This document shows, piece by piece, positions 8,476 through 18,697 of a stretch of 22,030 nt of DNA. The notes under the pieces were generated by a model. That model ran no database searches, had not been told where the DNA came from, and worked only from the letters and a program-made list of their open reading frames with translations. The position numbers and the translations under genes are program-made. The number at the start of each line of letters is the position of its first letter. The first letter of the stretch is position 1. The DNA is from Chara braunii. Lineage: Eukaryota; Streptophyta; Charophyceae; Charales; Characeae. The stretch lies in the NCBI GenBank assembly GCA_003427395.1, contig BFEA01000098.1, forward strand, positions 1,580,669 through 1,602,698, given 5' to 3'.

Positions 8476-8511
8476 GGTCAGGCCGTCCAATCTTATGGAA
8501 CTGGTCTGACC
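8476..8511. repeat. Hairpin 10 of the array
   Basis: GGTCAGGCC (8476-8484) pairs with GGTCTGACC (8503-8511) over nine positions with one G-T wobble (8482 with 8505). The inner stem is TCC/GGA with loop AATCTTAT at 8489-8496. It shares the 1-base and 3-base spacers of hairpins 8 and 9. Confidence 0.85.
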
Positions 8512-8755
8512 CCATAGGACCCTACCAAGCTCAAGCAAAACCACCTTTCACCCACCCTTCCCCAAGATGCAACCCCCATTTTTCTTAGCAAGTTTGCTTT
8601 CATACAATCAACGAAGACTGAAACTAAGGTTACGCAGGCATTCCTTTACTTAGTCTGGCTTGCATCCTGAAAGTCAAACTGAAAAGTCAAAGGAGGGGTG
8701 CATGCAGTATTCTAAGTCAAACATACCAAGACGTACAGATAGGGGTTATACCAGG

Positions 8756-8763
8756 GTATATAG
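8756..8763 (-). promoter_or_regulatory. Candidate TATA box of the minus-strand LTR
   Basis: CTATATAC on the minus strand lies in GC-mixed sequence upstream (minus sense) of the hairpin array and the 7069 LTR boundary, where an LTR promoter could sit. This is a short common motif with no independent support. Confidence 0.2.
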
Positions 8764-9054
8764 AGGGGGAAGCAATGGTTACCTCTCAGTTCACTGCCTC
8801 CATAACTCCTCCTGAGTTCCGGCAGAACTCCCGCAATCGGTGGGGCGAACCTCCCACGGAGGCCCTGGCGCGGATTACGGGTTGCAATCCCACCTGCCGC
8901 CTTCCTCCCAGAACCAACAGACTAGACTTAGAGAAAGAAGGGTAGAAGGAGAATTACTCAGCCTGTCAGATACAAGAGGGGTGCTCTCAGACTCGCAGGA
9001 GCGGGCCTTGATACCTTCGATCGCCTGAGGGCCCCGCAATGGCAGCCAAACTAA

Positions 9055-9645
9055 CGAAGCTTGATCAACCCCGGGCATCAAACTAACCAGGTTACCCTCT
9101 GCCGACCCCTCAATTTGCAGCATCCACCTTCCCTCCCCGACTCAGCCCCCCCCTTTCTGAGTTCAAACGTCGCCGCCCTGCAGGTAGCAATAGTCGGCAA
9201 CCAGCCGATTGTGGCATGCAACAATATACCGCAGCCGTCAGTAGGTGATGGCGATACCTCAACAGTTAGCGATAGCTCGCACACAGTCAGCTGACGCAGT
9301 CCGCGCCCAGTCTTCAGCAACGGTGCCCAGCCCGCATCTGCCAGCAGTATATCGCAGCTTTGTGCCTCGCCAGCTGGTCACCTATATGTATCGAAAACGC
9401 AGTCCGCAGCCTCGACAGCAACTACAGCGTCTGCCGCGCAGGACGTGGTAGACCGCAACCAGTCGTAGCAGCAACGTAGTGCCCGGGACAACCCGGCAAA
9501 GGTCTGCACTACGAAACAGCTGGGAACACGGCCACACAGCAAGCCTACCACGGTTTGCACAATCATACCAGCAATAGCACGACAGACCGTAACAAACACC
9601 TCAGCGGCCTATATCAGCGATCCGCGGGAACTTTGGCAGTTATAA
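9055..9645 (+). pseudogene. Possible decayed S/T/A/Q-rich reading frame
   Basis: One plus-strand frame runs from after TAA (9052) to TAA (9643), 196 codons, with only two internal stops: TGA at 9292 and TAG at 9466. Both could be single C-to-T changes (CGA, CAG). The translation is rich in Ser, Thr, Ala, Gln and Pro throughout, for example QPASASSISQLCASPAG and KTQSAASTATTASAAQD, consistent with a disordered protein such as a gag N-terminus. No family motif or start was recognised. GC-rich, CAG-rich composition lowers stop frequency, so this is a weak call. Confidence 0.22.
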
Positions 9646-10070
9646 CATTAGTCGTCGGGTACAAGTTGCATTCAACCACCCTGGAAGGCCTCGCCAAAAC
9701 TAGTTGCCCCCTTCATCTATCAACGAGCCATCGCCCCCTCCCCTACGGCCTGCTTACTGCGGTCCCTTCGTCCTAGCGCATAGCAAACTGGCCGACAGAC
9801 GATCTCCTCTCCCTCCCTTTAGGACCTTGACTGCCGGGTAAGTTTTCAACCTCACGGCTGGCCTCACGCCCTCCCGACGCTACTCCTCAGAGCACGAGCG
9901 CATCTGGCCGCCCGTATGGCCGCGTTCATGCGTGCCAGAGGCCTCGGGCCCTAAGGACAGGTATCACGCAGTGACCTCGCACCCACTCGCTCACTCGCCT
10001 ATCCGTACACAACTCGCGCCGTGGTTCGACTTCCGGCCCGTGTCTTCGCCGCCCGCTTTGAAGGTACGTG

Positions 10071-10074
<4 letters not shown>

Positions 10075-10130
<56 letters not shown>

Positions 10131-10265
10131 NNNNNNNNNNNNNNNNNNNNNNNNNNNNNNNNNNNNNNNNNNNNNNNNNNNNNNNNNNNNNNNNNNNNNN
10201 NNNNNNNNNNNNNNNNNNNNNNNNNNNNNNNNNNNNNNNNNNNNNNNNNNNNNNNNNNNNNNNNN

Positions 10266-10314
<49 letters not shown>
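10075..10314. repeat. (CT)n microsatellite interrupted by an assembly gap
   Basis: CT repeats run 10075-10130 and 10266-10314 on both sides of the N block, in the same strand sense. The gap therefore probably lies inside one long CT tract. All open frames across it (Leu-Ser or Arg-Glu repeats) are artefacts. Confidence 0.95.
10131..10265. other. Assembly gap of 135 N
   Basis: A run of 135 undetermined bases inside the CT tract. The size is probably an estimate from scaffolding; the sequence gives no way to verify it. Confidence 1.
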
Positions 10315-10316
<2 letters not shown>

Positions 10317-10489
10317 CCCATCAATCCAAAACAAGCCCATCCTTTTCTCTCTGTGCATGGGCGTGCGAACTTCAGCCGCCGGGTGAGCAACGCATCGGCA
10401 AGCAGGTAAGTCTCCAACTCCACCAACCTGCCTGAGGCGACTCACATATATACTACAATCATAAACAATAAATCTTTCGCTAAAACACG

Positions 10490-11470
10490 GAAAGATACAC
10501 CCCCCCTCTCTCAGTGATGCTCTTCCCCTCTCGACTCCCCCGTACTCTCACTTCTCCTTTAGCTCTCTTCCCCCTCCTCCGTCACCGAGACTAACGCTAC
10601 TAACAGGCGCAATGGCTGAAATCCCCCGGAACGGCCTTTCAGCTCGCTCGATCTTACTGAGTGTCGAGCGAGATCTCGATTCCCACTCCCGTCAAGTCCG
10701 CTACCATCGTGCACTACTTCCTTCTACTAACTTCTACTCTACTTACTTACCCAGCAAACTAACACTACCATTGAGATCGCCCGACCCGAAAACATCACTC
10801 TATCATCTCCTTCCACCGAATTTTATCCAGAATCGAGTGAAATCTCAGCCTTTCACTCCTGGCTTTTCCTCCTCCCGCCATGTCCCGGCGCCCCTCCTTT
10901 CTCACTAACCTCTAATTCTACTAACTCTCCCTCTAATCTATTCCTACCAACGAGGTCGCTCAGGGTAAGAACCCCAAACTCGCTCCTTCCCCCGCCCGAT
11001 CCCATCAAGGAACGGGGGGGGGTATGGTTTCCTTTCCCTCTCTCCGCCTTGGTTTCCCACCATCTTCGACTTCCTCTGTACCCGACGCACATTCCCGTCC
11101 CGATTTATCCGCACCCCCCCTTCTGTGTGTTTCCCCCGCCCCGGTTCCTCTCTACTGCGGTCCGTCACCCGTTGTGCTACCAGCTCGTCACCCCTGTTCT
11201 GCCCGTTGCGCTGTCTACCCTGCCGCCCACTTTCATCTCCCTGTCCCCTCCAGACGCATCTTGTGCGTACCCCACCCAGATTCGTTTCTTCCCTCTTTTG
11301 TGTTCGGCGACCTCGCCTAGCCACTCCTCCGCCTGCCTTTGCCTCTCCACACTCCGCCCTTCGCTGCTTAGCGCAGCCTGGCCGCTCTTCGGCCTGTCTC
11401 CCTGGTCACCCCGTTTTCCCCCTGTCATAGCGCTCTACCCCGCTGCCCGCTCCACTCGTTCTCACTCGTG
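10490..11470. other. Pyrimidine-rich strand, no supported gene
   Basis: For about 1 kb the plus strand is strongly C/T-rich with frequent CCTC, TCCC and CTCT words. This keeps several frames open on both strands: 180 codons plus at 11049-11591, and 126 codons minus at 10944-11324, the latter Arg/Gly/Glu-rich. Both translations reflect the composition and neither was recognised. CAG-GTAAGT at 10403-10411 matches a 5' splice donor but has no assignable exon. Confidence 0.6.
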
Positions 11471-11590
11471 GTCGGCCAACAGCCTGAGCGCTGCTTCGGC
11501 CACTCCACCGACGTCGAGAAGGCCCGGCCCGCTAGGCACTGTATACCACCTACCTACTCGAGCCCGTTGGCTCGGTAGCGGACAACGTTG

Positions 11591-12900
11591 AGGCGCCCGC
11601 CCTGTGCCCGGCCTACAAGGCAGCCTCTGGCTCTCCGAAAGGTCGGGAAACAGCCCTCCCATAAGGCCTACACACGGGCCCAGGTGGGACACGCCCGGTG
11701 CGGGTCTTCTTAGCGCCAGCTAGTAGTTAGGCGGGAGTTGACAGGCACTGGCACTCGAATGCTGCCCGTCCTGCGGTCCTCTCGGGGCGGTCCCCGTAAC
11801 ATTATAAAGAGGAACCCCGGCGCGGCCCCAAAAAAGTTTGGAACCCCCACGCGACCCTACCAATCCCGGAACGTAGGTCATATATATGACTACACCGCGG
11901 CGACCGTAAAATCTTGCGCTAGCCTTGATCGATGGTACGCCCGAGCATAAAAAGGAATAAACAGAAATACGACGCTTAAAAGTATCATCTGGGAAATACT
12001 GCCACCAATTGGACGCCGCCAACGACAAAACGAAGGGGGATAGCCCCACCGGGCCCTCGACCCCTCGGTCCCCTTCGCGCTACTCTGATATTCCCGCGTC
12101 GTCGTCGCTAGTTCTTGATCCCAGAACCCCCCTGATGAAAGTTCGACCGTAACCTAGCACTGACGGACGCCTATATGAACGGACATTGCGCGACGCGCCA
12201 AGCTACCAAAACGCCTTCAAAGGTCACACTGTTGCCGACGTCGTCCTCCGTACGTACGCACAGGTCACAGGCAAGCACATCAATCAACGGGACATAATCT
12301 TTTTAATCCCTGTGTAATCAGAAGAGAAATTCCGGCTGGCGATCACGCCGATTCTTTAACCATCAACAAGTAAAAGATCACGCGCTTCTCAAAAATCTGC
12401 GTGCCCACACACTCTTTATTCTAGTCAACCATTTTGTCGACATAAGTCACCGACACAACCGCGCCTAGCGCTGTGTACTTAAACTCTGAGCCAAGCTATT
12501 TTCTGTCACTTGCAATAACCAGGGCGGATACCCTTGTAAGGGTACTTGCGCCGACAACATGGATTTTTATATTTTAAAAAATATTTTTTTCTATAAAGAT
12601 CACGACAAAATCCACGGACCACTAAAAAAATCACAAAAGTCAGGGTACTTTTCCCCTTCGCCCACACGTGGTAAAGTGACAACACTTACATATTTTTTCT
12701 ACACAACCTAATCTACAGGATCTCAAAATTTTCAGATTTTTTCCTCAATTATTCAAGTTATGAGCGCGAAAAATGCAAAAGTTCACATTTGAAAAATTTT
12801 AAGCCGGAGCCGCCTGGGCCTACCAGTCGCCCCCCCCCTTAAGAACTCCGTCCGTAAGACCAAGCAACACTAATTTAGTCCGGCGGGCTAGCGGGCGTAG
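11591..12900. other. No recognisable gene
   Basis: GC-rich to about 12100, mixed afterwards. TATAAAG near 11802 and an ATATATAT word near 11880 are isolated TATA-like words without a following gene. A palindromic A/T block lies at about 12567-12590. No supported open frame or repeat was found. Confidence 0.4.
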
Positions 12901-13249
12901 TGGTGGTTCAAGAAACACATACTTTCAATTTATTTTCCAGTGAAGTAAAATTCAATGATGTTCTATGTAATGTGAAATAGTTATTAACATTTGTGTTCAT
13001 TTGCATGTAGTATTCATCATGATGATGTTACATATATAATTGAAATTTACAATTTGAATTTTATTTCTTCATTGTCATCCCATAAAAAACATATGTGACT
13101 TTTCATGCGAACATTGGCGCTATAAAGGTTTTAAGAAGGCAACGTGTAATCTGTTTGTAACACACACAAACAAACATATCACAAAAATTTAAAATTGCAT
13201 AACCCCAAAACAAAAAAAACAAAAAAAAAAAAAGAGGAACTTATATAAG

Positions 13250-13286
<37 letters not shown>
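13250..13286 (+). repeat. 37-base poly-A run
   Basis: An uninterrupted run of 37 A residues with shorter A runs on both sides. It could be a retroposon tail, but no retroposon body is recognisable upstream in the equally A-rich flank. Confidence 0.9.
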
Positions 13287-13291
<5 letters not shown>

Positions 13292-13393
13292 AAAGTATGT
13301 AAAAAAAAAAAAAAACATGATATTTAAGAGTTATAAAAAAAAAAAAAAGTTACTTGTAAGCAAACCATTTACGAAAAAAAAATGAGCAAGTTG

Positions 13394-13479
13394 ACATTGC
13401 TCATACATCTGCATATAAAACATTAACTTATATTTTACATTGCTCATATATCAACATATAAAACATTAACTTATATAGT
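13394..13479. repeat. 43-bp tandem duplication
   Basis: Two copies of a 43-bp unit start at 13394 and 13437. Both begin ACATTGCTCATA and end CATTAACTTATAT, with about four substitutions between them. Confidence 0.85.
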
Positions 13480-14059
13480 TAAAAATTTATTTGATAAAAA
13501 ACTTGCCTTCACCTACGTTCGTGGTCTGAATTTTGTGGTGTATTTTTTTTCATCAACAATATCCTGAAGAAAAAAAGAAAATGACACCCACAGTATAAAG
13601 CACCAACACATAAAATCATGATTGCAATAAATTTATGAAAGACTTTAACAACTCGGCGAATAACATCTATCAAGCCATAACAAAAAGTTAAGTTGATACT
13701 TTCTATCCAGAGAGTGAAATCTATAAAACAGGTATGGAACCTAACGCAATAATATTGATGCACCCAATCATTGTGTCATAACATGAAGTTGAACTATCAT
13801 ACTTGTAACACTTCAGATCATAAAGTATGAAAAGAACATATCAGGAAAATTGATATATTCCAACATAAATATATAATTTGTATAACCATTTTGTCATGCG
13901 AATGATGCAGCGGATTGAAGCCGAATGACATAGTTGTCCGATATAAAAAAGGGTTAGACATTGTAAATATGCATTCAACAAATTTGATAGCAATGCACTA
14001 CATAATAATAAATAAAAATACAACAAAATTTTATCAATGATAACAATTACACTTTATTA

Positions 14060-14930
14060 ACGAGCGCCGATGTTAACCGCCCTCTGCCGACTGAAGACGT
14101 TCACTCCGAACCAAAGACGTACTTCCTCTCATGCACCTTGTACAATTGTACTTCTTTCCCTTTCATTTCTAACTTTTCTTTTACTATTGAGCTGGTCGCC
14201 AACACTATTTTTCTCTTTCAACTATAAGCCCGCAATGACAAATTTGGAATGCTATCCCCGTGGCACCTTTCTCTCCTTCAATGTTAGGTATCTCATATCC
14301 CAACCATTGTCACTACTTACACAACCATAACTCACTGCATGAAGCACTATTGCTAGCATTCTCTCTCTTAGTTTTTCTCGCTAACTAGGAGAACATCGAT
14401 CATTATCCTCCCTTTCGTTTTTTTTTTATTATTATCTTCCTTCTTTTGATATCTCATATTCTTCATTAGTAACTAATCATTATGTCCGCTCACTTATTTT
14501 GTGCCCCGTCGACACTCCCTGAGTCACCCATAATGACATTGGTAGTCTATCAACCCTGTCACATGTCTCTCTCTCTCTCTATGTGTGTTTACGTGATTGT
14601 CAATGGATGATTTAACAACGTGGTAGTATTACGTCATAAAATTTGTCACCACCCGTCAAACCACCAGCCTTTAAGACATTTACTCCTTCGTAACTCTCCA
14701 TGTTTTAACAATTAAAATTTTACATATTATTATAATATAACAAAAGTAGATAGGTGAAGCTCTGCATCGTAACCTCTCACGAGTTGCCAGGGCAACCTTG
14801 TCGTCCCTTGCACTTTCTGCTATTTTCGGACCTATGACGCGAGGGTTTTATACAATCCTTGCAATGGTCATACGCTTGGGTAGGCTAAATTATAACAAAA
14901 CACAAAGTTTCCTGAAACATGGTTTTGTTT
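14060..14930. other. No recognisable gene
   Basis: Pyrimidine-leaning sequence with a short (TC)n at about 14565-14580. The 86-codon frame at 14070-14330 is Leu/Ser/Phe-rich from T/C composition and was not recognised. Confidence 0.4.
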
Positions 14931-14938
14931 TGATGATG

Positions 14939-15195
14939 TTCTCCAGGGTGAACGTTCCAGTTGTGTGGAACAGATCCGTTGTAGGCCTCGTTAAGTTCGG
15001 CACATATTCACTGGGATGAACACCTTACAGGGTGGCCATATAGTCAATAACATTCCATAAATACTACCACTTCAATTTTAAATGAATGTTCTCCAGATCC
15101 ACAATAGATTCATTTCTTCCCGTGTACAGTTTCAGGCGAGTTGCATGGGATGAAACCCTGATAAGATGGCCATCCATCGTGTTAGCAACATTCCG
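14939..15195. repeat. Diverged direct duplication of about 140 bp
   Basis: TTCTCCAG opens copies near 14939 and 15088. Later, TGGGATGAA...RGRTGGCCAT...AACATTCC recurs at about 15013-15056 and 15148-15192. The copies are clearly related but heavily diverged with small indels. Function unknown. Confidence 0.6.
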
Positions 15196-15413
15196 CAGAT
15201 CCTATCAAGAAACCCGCCTCATCATGCTCGATTAGCTCTGGGCACGGACAGGTACCCTATTGCTCACATCATGCTTGGCATCCAATTGTGCATGAATGGG
15301 ATGGGAGAATCCTTTGTCATTCTTGTGGCCAGCATACCAATTGCTCTTAGATCGTTGTTAGAAGTCTTCGTCACCACGCCTTACAGACTACCACCTTGCT
15401 ACAGGAAAGAACA

Positions 15414-15522
15414 CTACCGTCTTCACCCAAATAGAACGCCCGGTAATTATACCTATCTGGACTGAAAAGTGCATCGAATACGCCTATAATGACCGGGCAT
15501 TCTATTCGGGTGAAGACGGTAG
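15414..15522. mobile_element. 109-bp inverted-repeat element (MITE-like), copy 1
   Basis: The left arm (15414-15450) and the reverse complement of the right arm (15486-15522) agree at 34 of 37 positions around a 35-bp centre. Both arms begin CTACCGTCTTCACCC and contain ATAGAAYGCCCGGT. If the terminal TA is a target duplication, the element proper begins CCGTCTTC and ends GAAGACGG, consistent with TA-targeting (Tc1/mariner-like) transposition. It carries no gene, so any mobility would need a transposase supplied elsewhere. The same arm starts recur at 21196-21305. Confidence 0.8.
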
Positions 15523-15825
15523 CCATTGCCTAGCAGCTGGAGCCTGGAGAGTTACCATGAACTCTAATACAAACTGCGGCGATGCGCATTGACGTGCCTT
15601 GTGCGCTTTCCCGGACCCCAGCGCCAATCAACATTTGCTCGCCCACATGCCCGATATTGTTTTTGGCATCGTTTACTTTCAAGTTCGTCCGTCTGTCGTG
15701 ACGGCCTGGGTGAAGGCAAAAACTACCAAGGCAAAGCACCAGGATGGATGGAATTGGCCACCCCAAACCCATCCGCACCCCTTGTGTGCAATGACACATG
15801 CGCAGGCACCCATTCATGCAGCCAG

Positions 15826-15923
15826 GCACGCACACACGTACGCACGCATACTCAAGCATACACACACACACATATGCAAGCACGCACACACGTGTGCATG
15901 CACGCACACGCATACGCATGCAG
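15826..15923. repeat. Imperfect CA / ACGC-rich repeat
   Basis: Alternating purine-pyrimidine sequence of mixed CACA, CACG and CATG words. Such tracts can adopt Z-DNA. It is followed directly by CAG-GTAAG, a good splice-donor match at 15921-15928 with no assignable exon. Confidence 0.8.
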
Positions 15924-15929
15924 GTAAGG

Positions 15930-16620
15930 TTGCTTCAATTTTCAATCTAGGTGGTGAAGGGGTTGCTCTGGTGTGGGTTCTGATTTCTCACCACAAAAGC
16001 CCTATTCCACCCAGATGAGCATATCCAAAATCAAAGCTTACTCGTTCTATTACATACAATGAAAGCCCTTGAGTTGAAACAACCCAACAATAAAACAGTT
16101 TCACCTCTATAGTAAGCAACATGAAGTACAGCATGAAAGCTCTTGATTGTGTTCACTTTTGCTTTCTTTGAGGCACAAGGTTCGCCACGTTGGTTGTGGT
16201 TGAGCACGAGTTGCCCAGATCCCCATGTGCCATAACGGCCTACTTGTACACTAGGAAAGGAGGCAGAGCAAAGGCAGAGGTATACTCCTGTTCATTTCTT
16301 CTCAGATCTCCAACTGATGTTCTGTCTGTTCTCTTAATGATGTTCATTCGTGTATCACTAGAAACAAAACAAGAGGGAAACAGGAAATGGGAGGAGTTCT
16401 AACAGGGTTCCAAAAAGTGACCACTGGGGCGGACAACTCTAGAATGGCACATGGTCAGCCAGTGTGTGGGCTGCATAAGATTTGAGCAGCAATCGTTGCC
16501 TATGGTAAGTGGCCACCTCTACAGACCAGGCAGGACCGGTTCGTGTGGCGTGTGAAAGCACCACATCCAGTTCTCGCAGTGGCAGTTACTGCATCAAATT
16601 GCACGACATAGACAGAGGTC
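15930..16620. other. No recognisable gene
   Basis: Mixed sequence with only short unrecognised open frames, such as 70 codons at 16190-16402. No repeat or inverted repeat was noticed. Confidence 0.4.
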
Positions 16621-16623
16621 ACT

Positions 16624-16700
16624 GGCTATGTGCCTCCCACACAGGCTATGTGCCTCCCTCATGCTCCTGTATGTGTTTGCGTGTGTGTGTGTGTGTGTGT
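16624..16700. repeat. 20-bp duplication and a (GT)10 tract
   Basis: GGCTATGTGCCTCCC occurs at 16624 and 16644, a 20-bp period. A perfect (GT)10 follows at 16681-16700. Confidence 0.85.
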
Positions 16701-17232
16701 TTGTATGTTGATCAGGTGATGCATCCATAGTGATGAAGAAAATATTTTCCCACCTTCAATAATATCCCCTCCCCCCAATGCAAATCCCAATGCCTCCCTC
16801 TGTCCCTGCAGGTTGACTACCTTCCCCCTTCCTCTTCTGCATCCCTCTCTTTGTGATACTCAACACCTACCCGCTGCCACTTCTGCTCTCTCTCTGTGTC
16901 TCTCTGTCTCTCTCTTCCTTCCCTGAGGATGTTTTATCTTTTTCCTTTTCGTTTTTTTTTTTTACATGACAAATGATCCTTGCACGTACATTTGATCTGG
17001 GGTATTTGAATACTGTCATACGTTGAAGGAGATGACCAAAATTTTCAGAAACGCACACATATCTGAGTAAGAAGAGGAAAGTGAAACAGGAAATTTCCAT
17101 ACCACTAATATCGGAAAGCTGCCATAGACTGACAGTAGGACGGTGTGACTAGCTCTCCAAGTGATTTTCACCATCTTGGCAGAACAGTAATGGAAGAGGA
17201 GGTTGGGGGGATGGTGAATGAGACGGGTACCT

Positions 17233-17260
17233 GGCATGGTACTCCAGGCATGGTACTCCA
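17233..17260. repeat. Perfect 14-bp tandem duplication
   Basis: GGCATGGTACTCCA occurs twice back to back (17233-17246 and 17247-17260), followed by a partial diverged third copy. Confidence 0.9.
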
Positions 17261-17641
17261 GGGATGTCATGGCACAAGGAAAGAAAACGTCAAAGGGGGG
17301 GTGGGCAAGACATAGGTGAAGCGGTATGGGTGCGCGATAGAGGGATTCACGGAGTCCAGAGATGCGAGGAAGGAGAGTAGTGCTAAGAAATAAAAACAAG
17401 CCAGCGGGGCCAGATGCACCAGGGCACGGACCATCATGTTCGTGATGGCCTTCTAGTTGAAGGGCAAAAGAGAGGAGACTCTGTCACAGGACAGTGAGAG
17501 AAAGCCCTTCACAATACGGCATCTTGCACCTCGCGATCAACAGGAAGAGGCTTCCCACTTTCAGTAGCCCTCAGAACGCTGCGTTTGTAATTGCCACACT
17601 TCACAAAGGAAACCGAACCCCAATCACTCCCCTTAGGTGCC

Positions 17642-17699
17642 GAGTAAGACATCCACTGGACTGAGACATACATGGGTCAGTCCAGTGGATGCCTCGCTT
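17642..17699. repeat. Long hairpin with a 15-bp perfect stem
   Basis: CATCCACTGGACTGA (17650-17664) pairs perfectly with TCAGTCCAGTGGATG (17677-17691) around a 12-base loop. Pairing continues outward to 17642/17699 with two mismatches and two G-T wobbles, giving a 23-position stem. It could be a small RNA precursor-like hairpin, a tiny inverted-repeat element or a cruciform. There is no intrinsic terminator role to expect in this eukaryotic context. Confidence 0.85.
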
Positions 17700-18320
17700 T
17701 CCCCGAAGACTTTTGACCTACCCATTTGACCCGTGGACAGCGCTGTGCACGCTAACCATTGTTCTACGCCTCGTTAGATTTCGATGATACAGAAGTTTAG
17801 CATGTCGGCTGCGCAAGGATGACACACACAACTCGAGAAATGGTCTAGTCAAAACAAAACAAAACAAACAAAAATCAAAAAAAAACTACTGTTCTCCATG
17901 ATGATGTGCCTTGGTGCCACTGAAAAAGAGGGGAATAGATCCTTGCATGGGAGACTCCCTTCTTTTAGGCTGTTCACGATTAACCAGCCAAGTGGAGTGG
18001 GACTTGGCCTGTTCATGGTAGCAAGGAGTAAAATGTGATGCATGATGTGCCCATTTGTGGCTTTGTCCAACAAAGGCCTAGAATGGTCTACAAAGGTTAT
18101 GGTGCTGGAGTGGCCCTAACAATGAAGGCCATACACACACGAACCTAATCCATATGAAGCCTATGATTATGTGGGGCAAATCCGAGCTGCAGTATCCCCC
18201 TAGATTAAGTCACCAACAGCACTTCCATATTCACAGTGTCACACAGAACCAGTACAGTTGACTTCCGGAAAGTCGCTACAATGTTACGCTTCTGTCCAGC
18301 AGACAATATCTGCAAAGTTA
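17700..18320. other. No recognisable gene
   Basis: Ordinary mixed sequence with an A-rich patch near 17853-17886. No supported coding region or repeat. Confidence 0.4.
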
Positions 18321-18322
18321 AG

Positions 18323-18681
18323 AACAGCACAGGGATTGGATTAGAGCAGCACGCGGAATGGCCTTGCCTCCGCACAATAAAATCATTAGGCTCCCGAACG
18401 GCCCGGAGTATCTACGTCGCGACCAGGCGCTTCTGCCTGGAATAACTCCAATGGCTAGAATGAGTGCTCTGGGGATACGTCACCCTCAGTTGGGGGCTCC
18501 AGCAAATGATGGGAGTATGTATCACCAGAGTTCGGAGAGGGAGTGCGGGAGCAGGACGACAGGGAGAATCAGCAGGCAGGAGAAGCCGAGCGTAGATGAA
18601 TGGACAGGAAAGAGCTTAGCAAGGCCCATTCCTGGGGTGGCTGACACTCGTGCAAACGCTGCGCACAACAACACCGCATAA
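18323..18681 (+). CDS. Unrecognised open frame of about 120 codons
   Basis: The frame is open from about 18323 to TAA; the first ATG at 18358 gives 107 codons. Composition is mixed and hydrophilic rather than low-complexity (segments such as NKIIRLPNGPEYLRRDQALL). No domain, signal or membrane segment was recognised, and no neighbour suggests a role. It may be an exon or transposon remnant, or a chance frame in GC-rich sequence. Other frames overlap it. Confidence 0.2.
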
Positions 18682-18697
18682 TCTGATGCCCATCTGG

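Larger units (their letters stand above)
7692..8511. repeat. Array of ten hairpins with constant loop and covarying stems
   Basis: Ten copies of (A)ATCTTA(T) begin at 7702, 7798, 7900, 7995, 8109, 8190, 8263, 8348, 8425 and 8489. Spacing is irregular (64-114 bp) and the spacers, mostly A/C-rich, are unrelated. Each loop is flanked by a short inner stem: TCC/GGA (1, 5, 6, 9, 10), GTTC/GAAC (2, 3, 4), TCT/GGA (7) or ACC/GGT (8). Outer stems are CAAG/CTTG (1), CTAAGCC/GGCTCAG (2), TTGAGCC/GGCCCAG (3), TAGCCAG/CTGGCTA (4), weak ACC/GGT (5), GGCATG/CATGCC (6), CTGAG/CTCAG (7), ACCAAACC/GGTTTGGT (8), TCAGACC/GGTCTGA (9) and GGTCAGGCC/GGTCTGACC (10). Arms change sequence yet mostly keep pairing. The array passes through different reading frames, so it is not a protein repeat. 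Confidence 0.85.
7069..8870 (-). mobile_element. LTR-like region of the tRNA-Arg-type element; outer end uncertain
   Basis: From the TG at 7069 this region holds three ~122-bp repeats with a TTTCGGCAGCGCTTCCC core, then the hairpin array, then 350 bp without further hairpins. A minus-strand CTATATAC at 8756-8763 could be an LTR TATA box. No second LTR copy or target duplication is in the window, so the upper limit is a guess. The length would be long but possible for Ogre/Tat-type LTRs. No coding sequence was recognised. Confidence 0.35.
12905..14060. other. AT-rich island with homopolymer A runs
   Basis: Composition shifts abruptly from about even to strongly AT-rich near 12905 and back near 14060. 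The island contains many A runs, a local 43-bp duplication and no convincing coding frame. Its ends show no terminal inverted repeats that I can see. It may be an insertion, a matrix-attachment-like region or organelle-like DNA; nothing in the sequence identifies it. Confidence 0.6.

Noticed and set aside
8069-8509. 146-codon plus-strand frame across the hairpin array
   Set aside because: The hairpin repeat is read in different frames (VQSYG, RLILW, TNLM, RPILW), so there is no protein-level conservation; it is open because the array lacks stops by composition.
7692-8511. CRISPR-like array
   Set aside because: Spacing is irregular, repeats vary in their arms, there are no cas genes, and the window is eukaryotic in character.
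8876-8896. GGGTTGCAATCCC as a tRNA T-arm
   Set aside because: Box B has two mismatches at conserved positions and no box A at suitable distance.
10403-10411. CAG-GTAAGT and other perfect splice donors (also 15921-15928)
   Set aside because: Short motifs expected by chance in 22 kb; no flanking coding exon could be assigned.
9926-10445. Long Leu-Ser and Arg-Glu frames on both strands
   Set aside because: They are translations of the CT microsatellite and the N gap.
11049-11591. 180-codon Pro/Ser/Leu-rich plus-strand frame
   Set aside because: A product of C/T-rich composition; overlapping frames are equally open.
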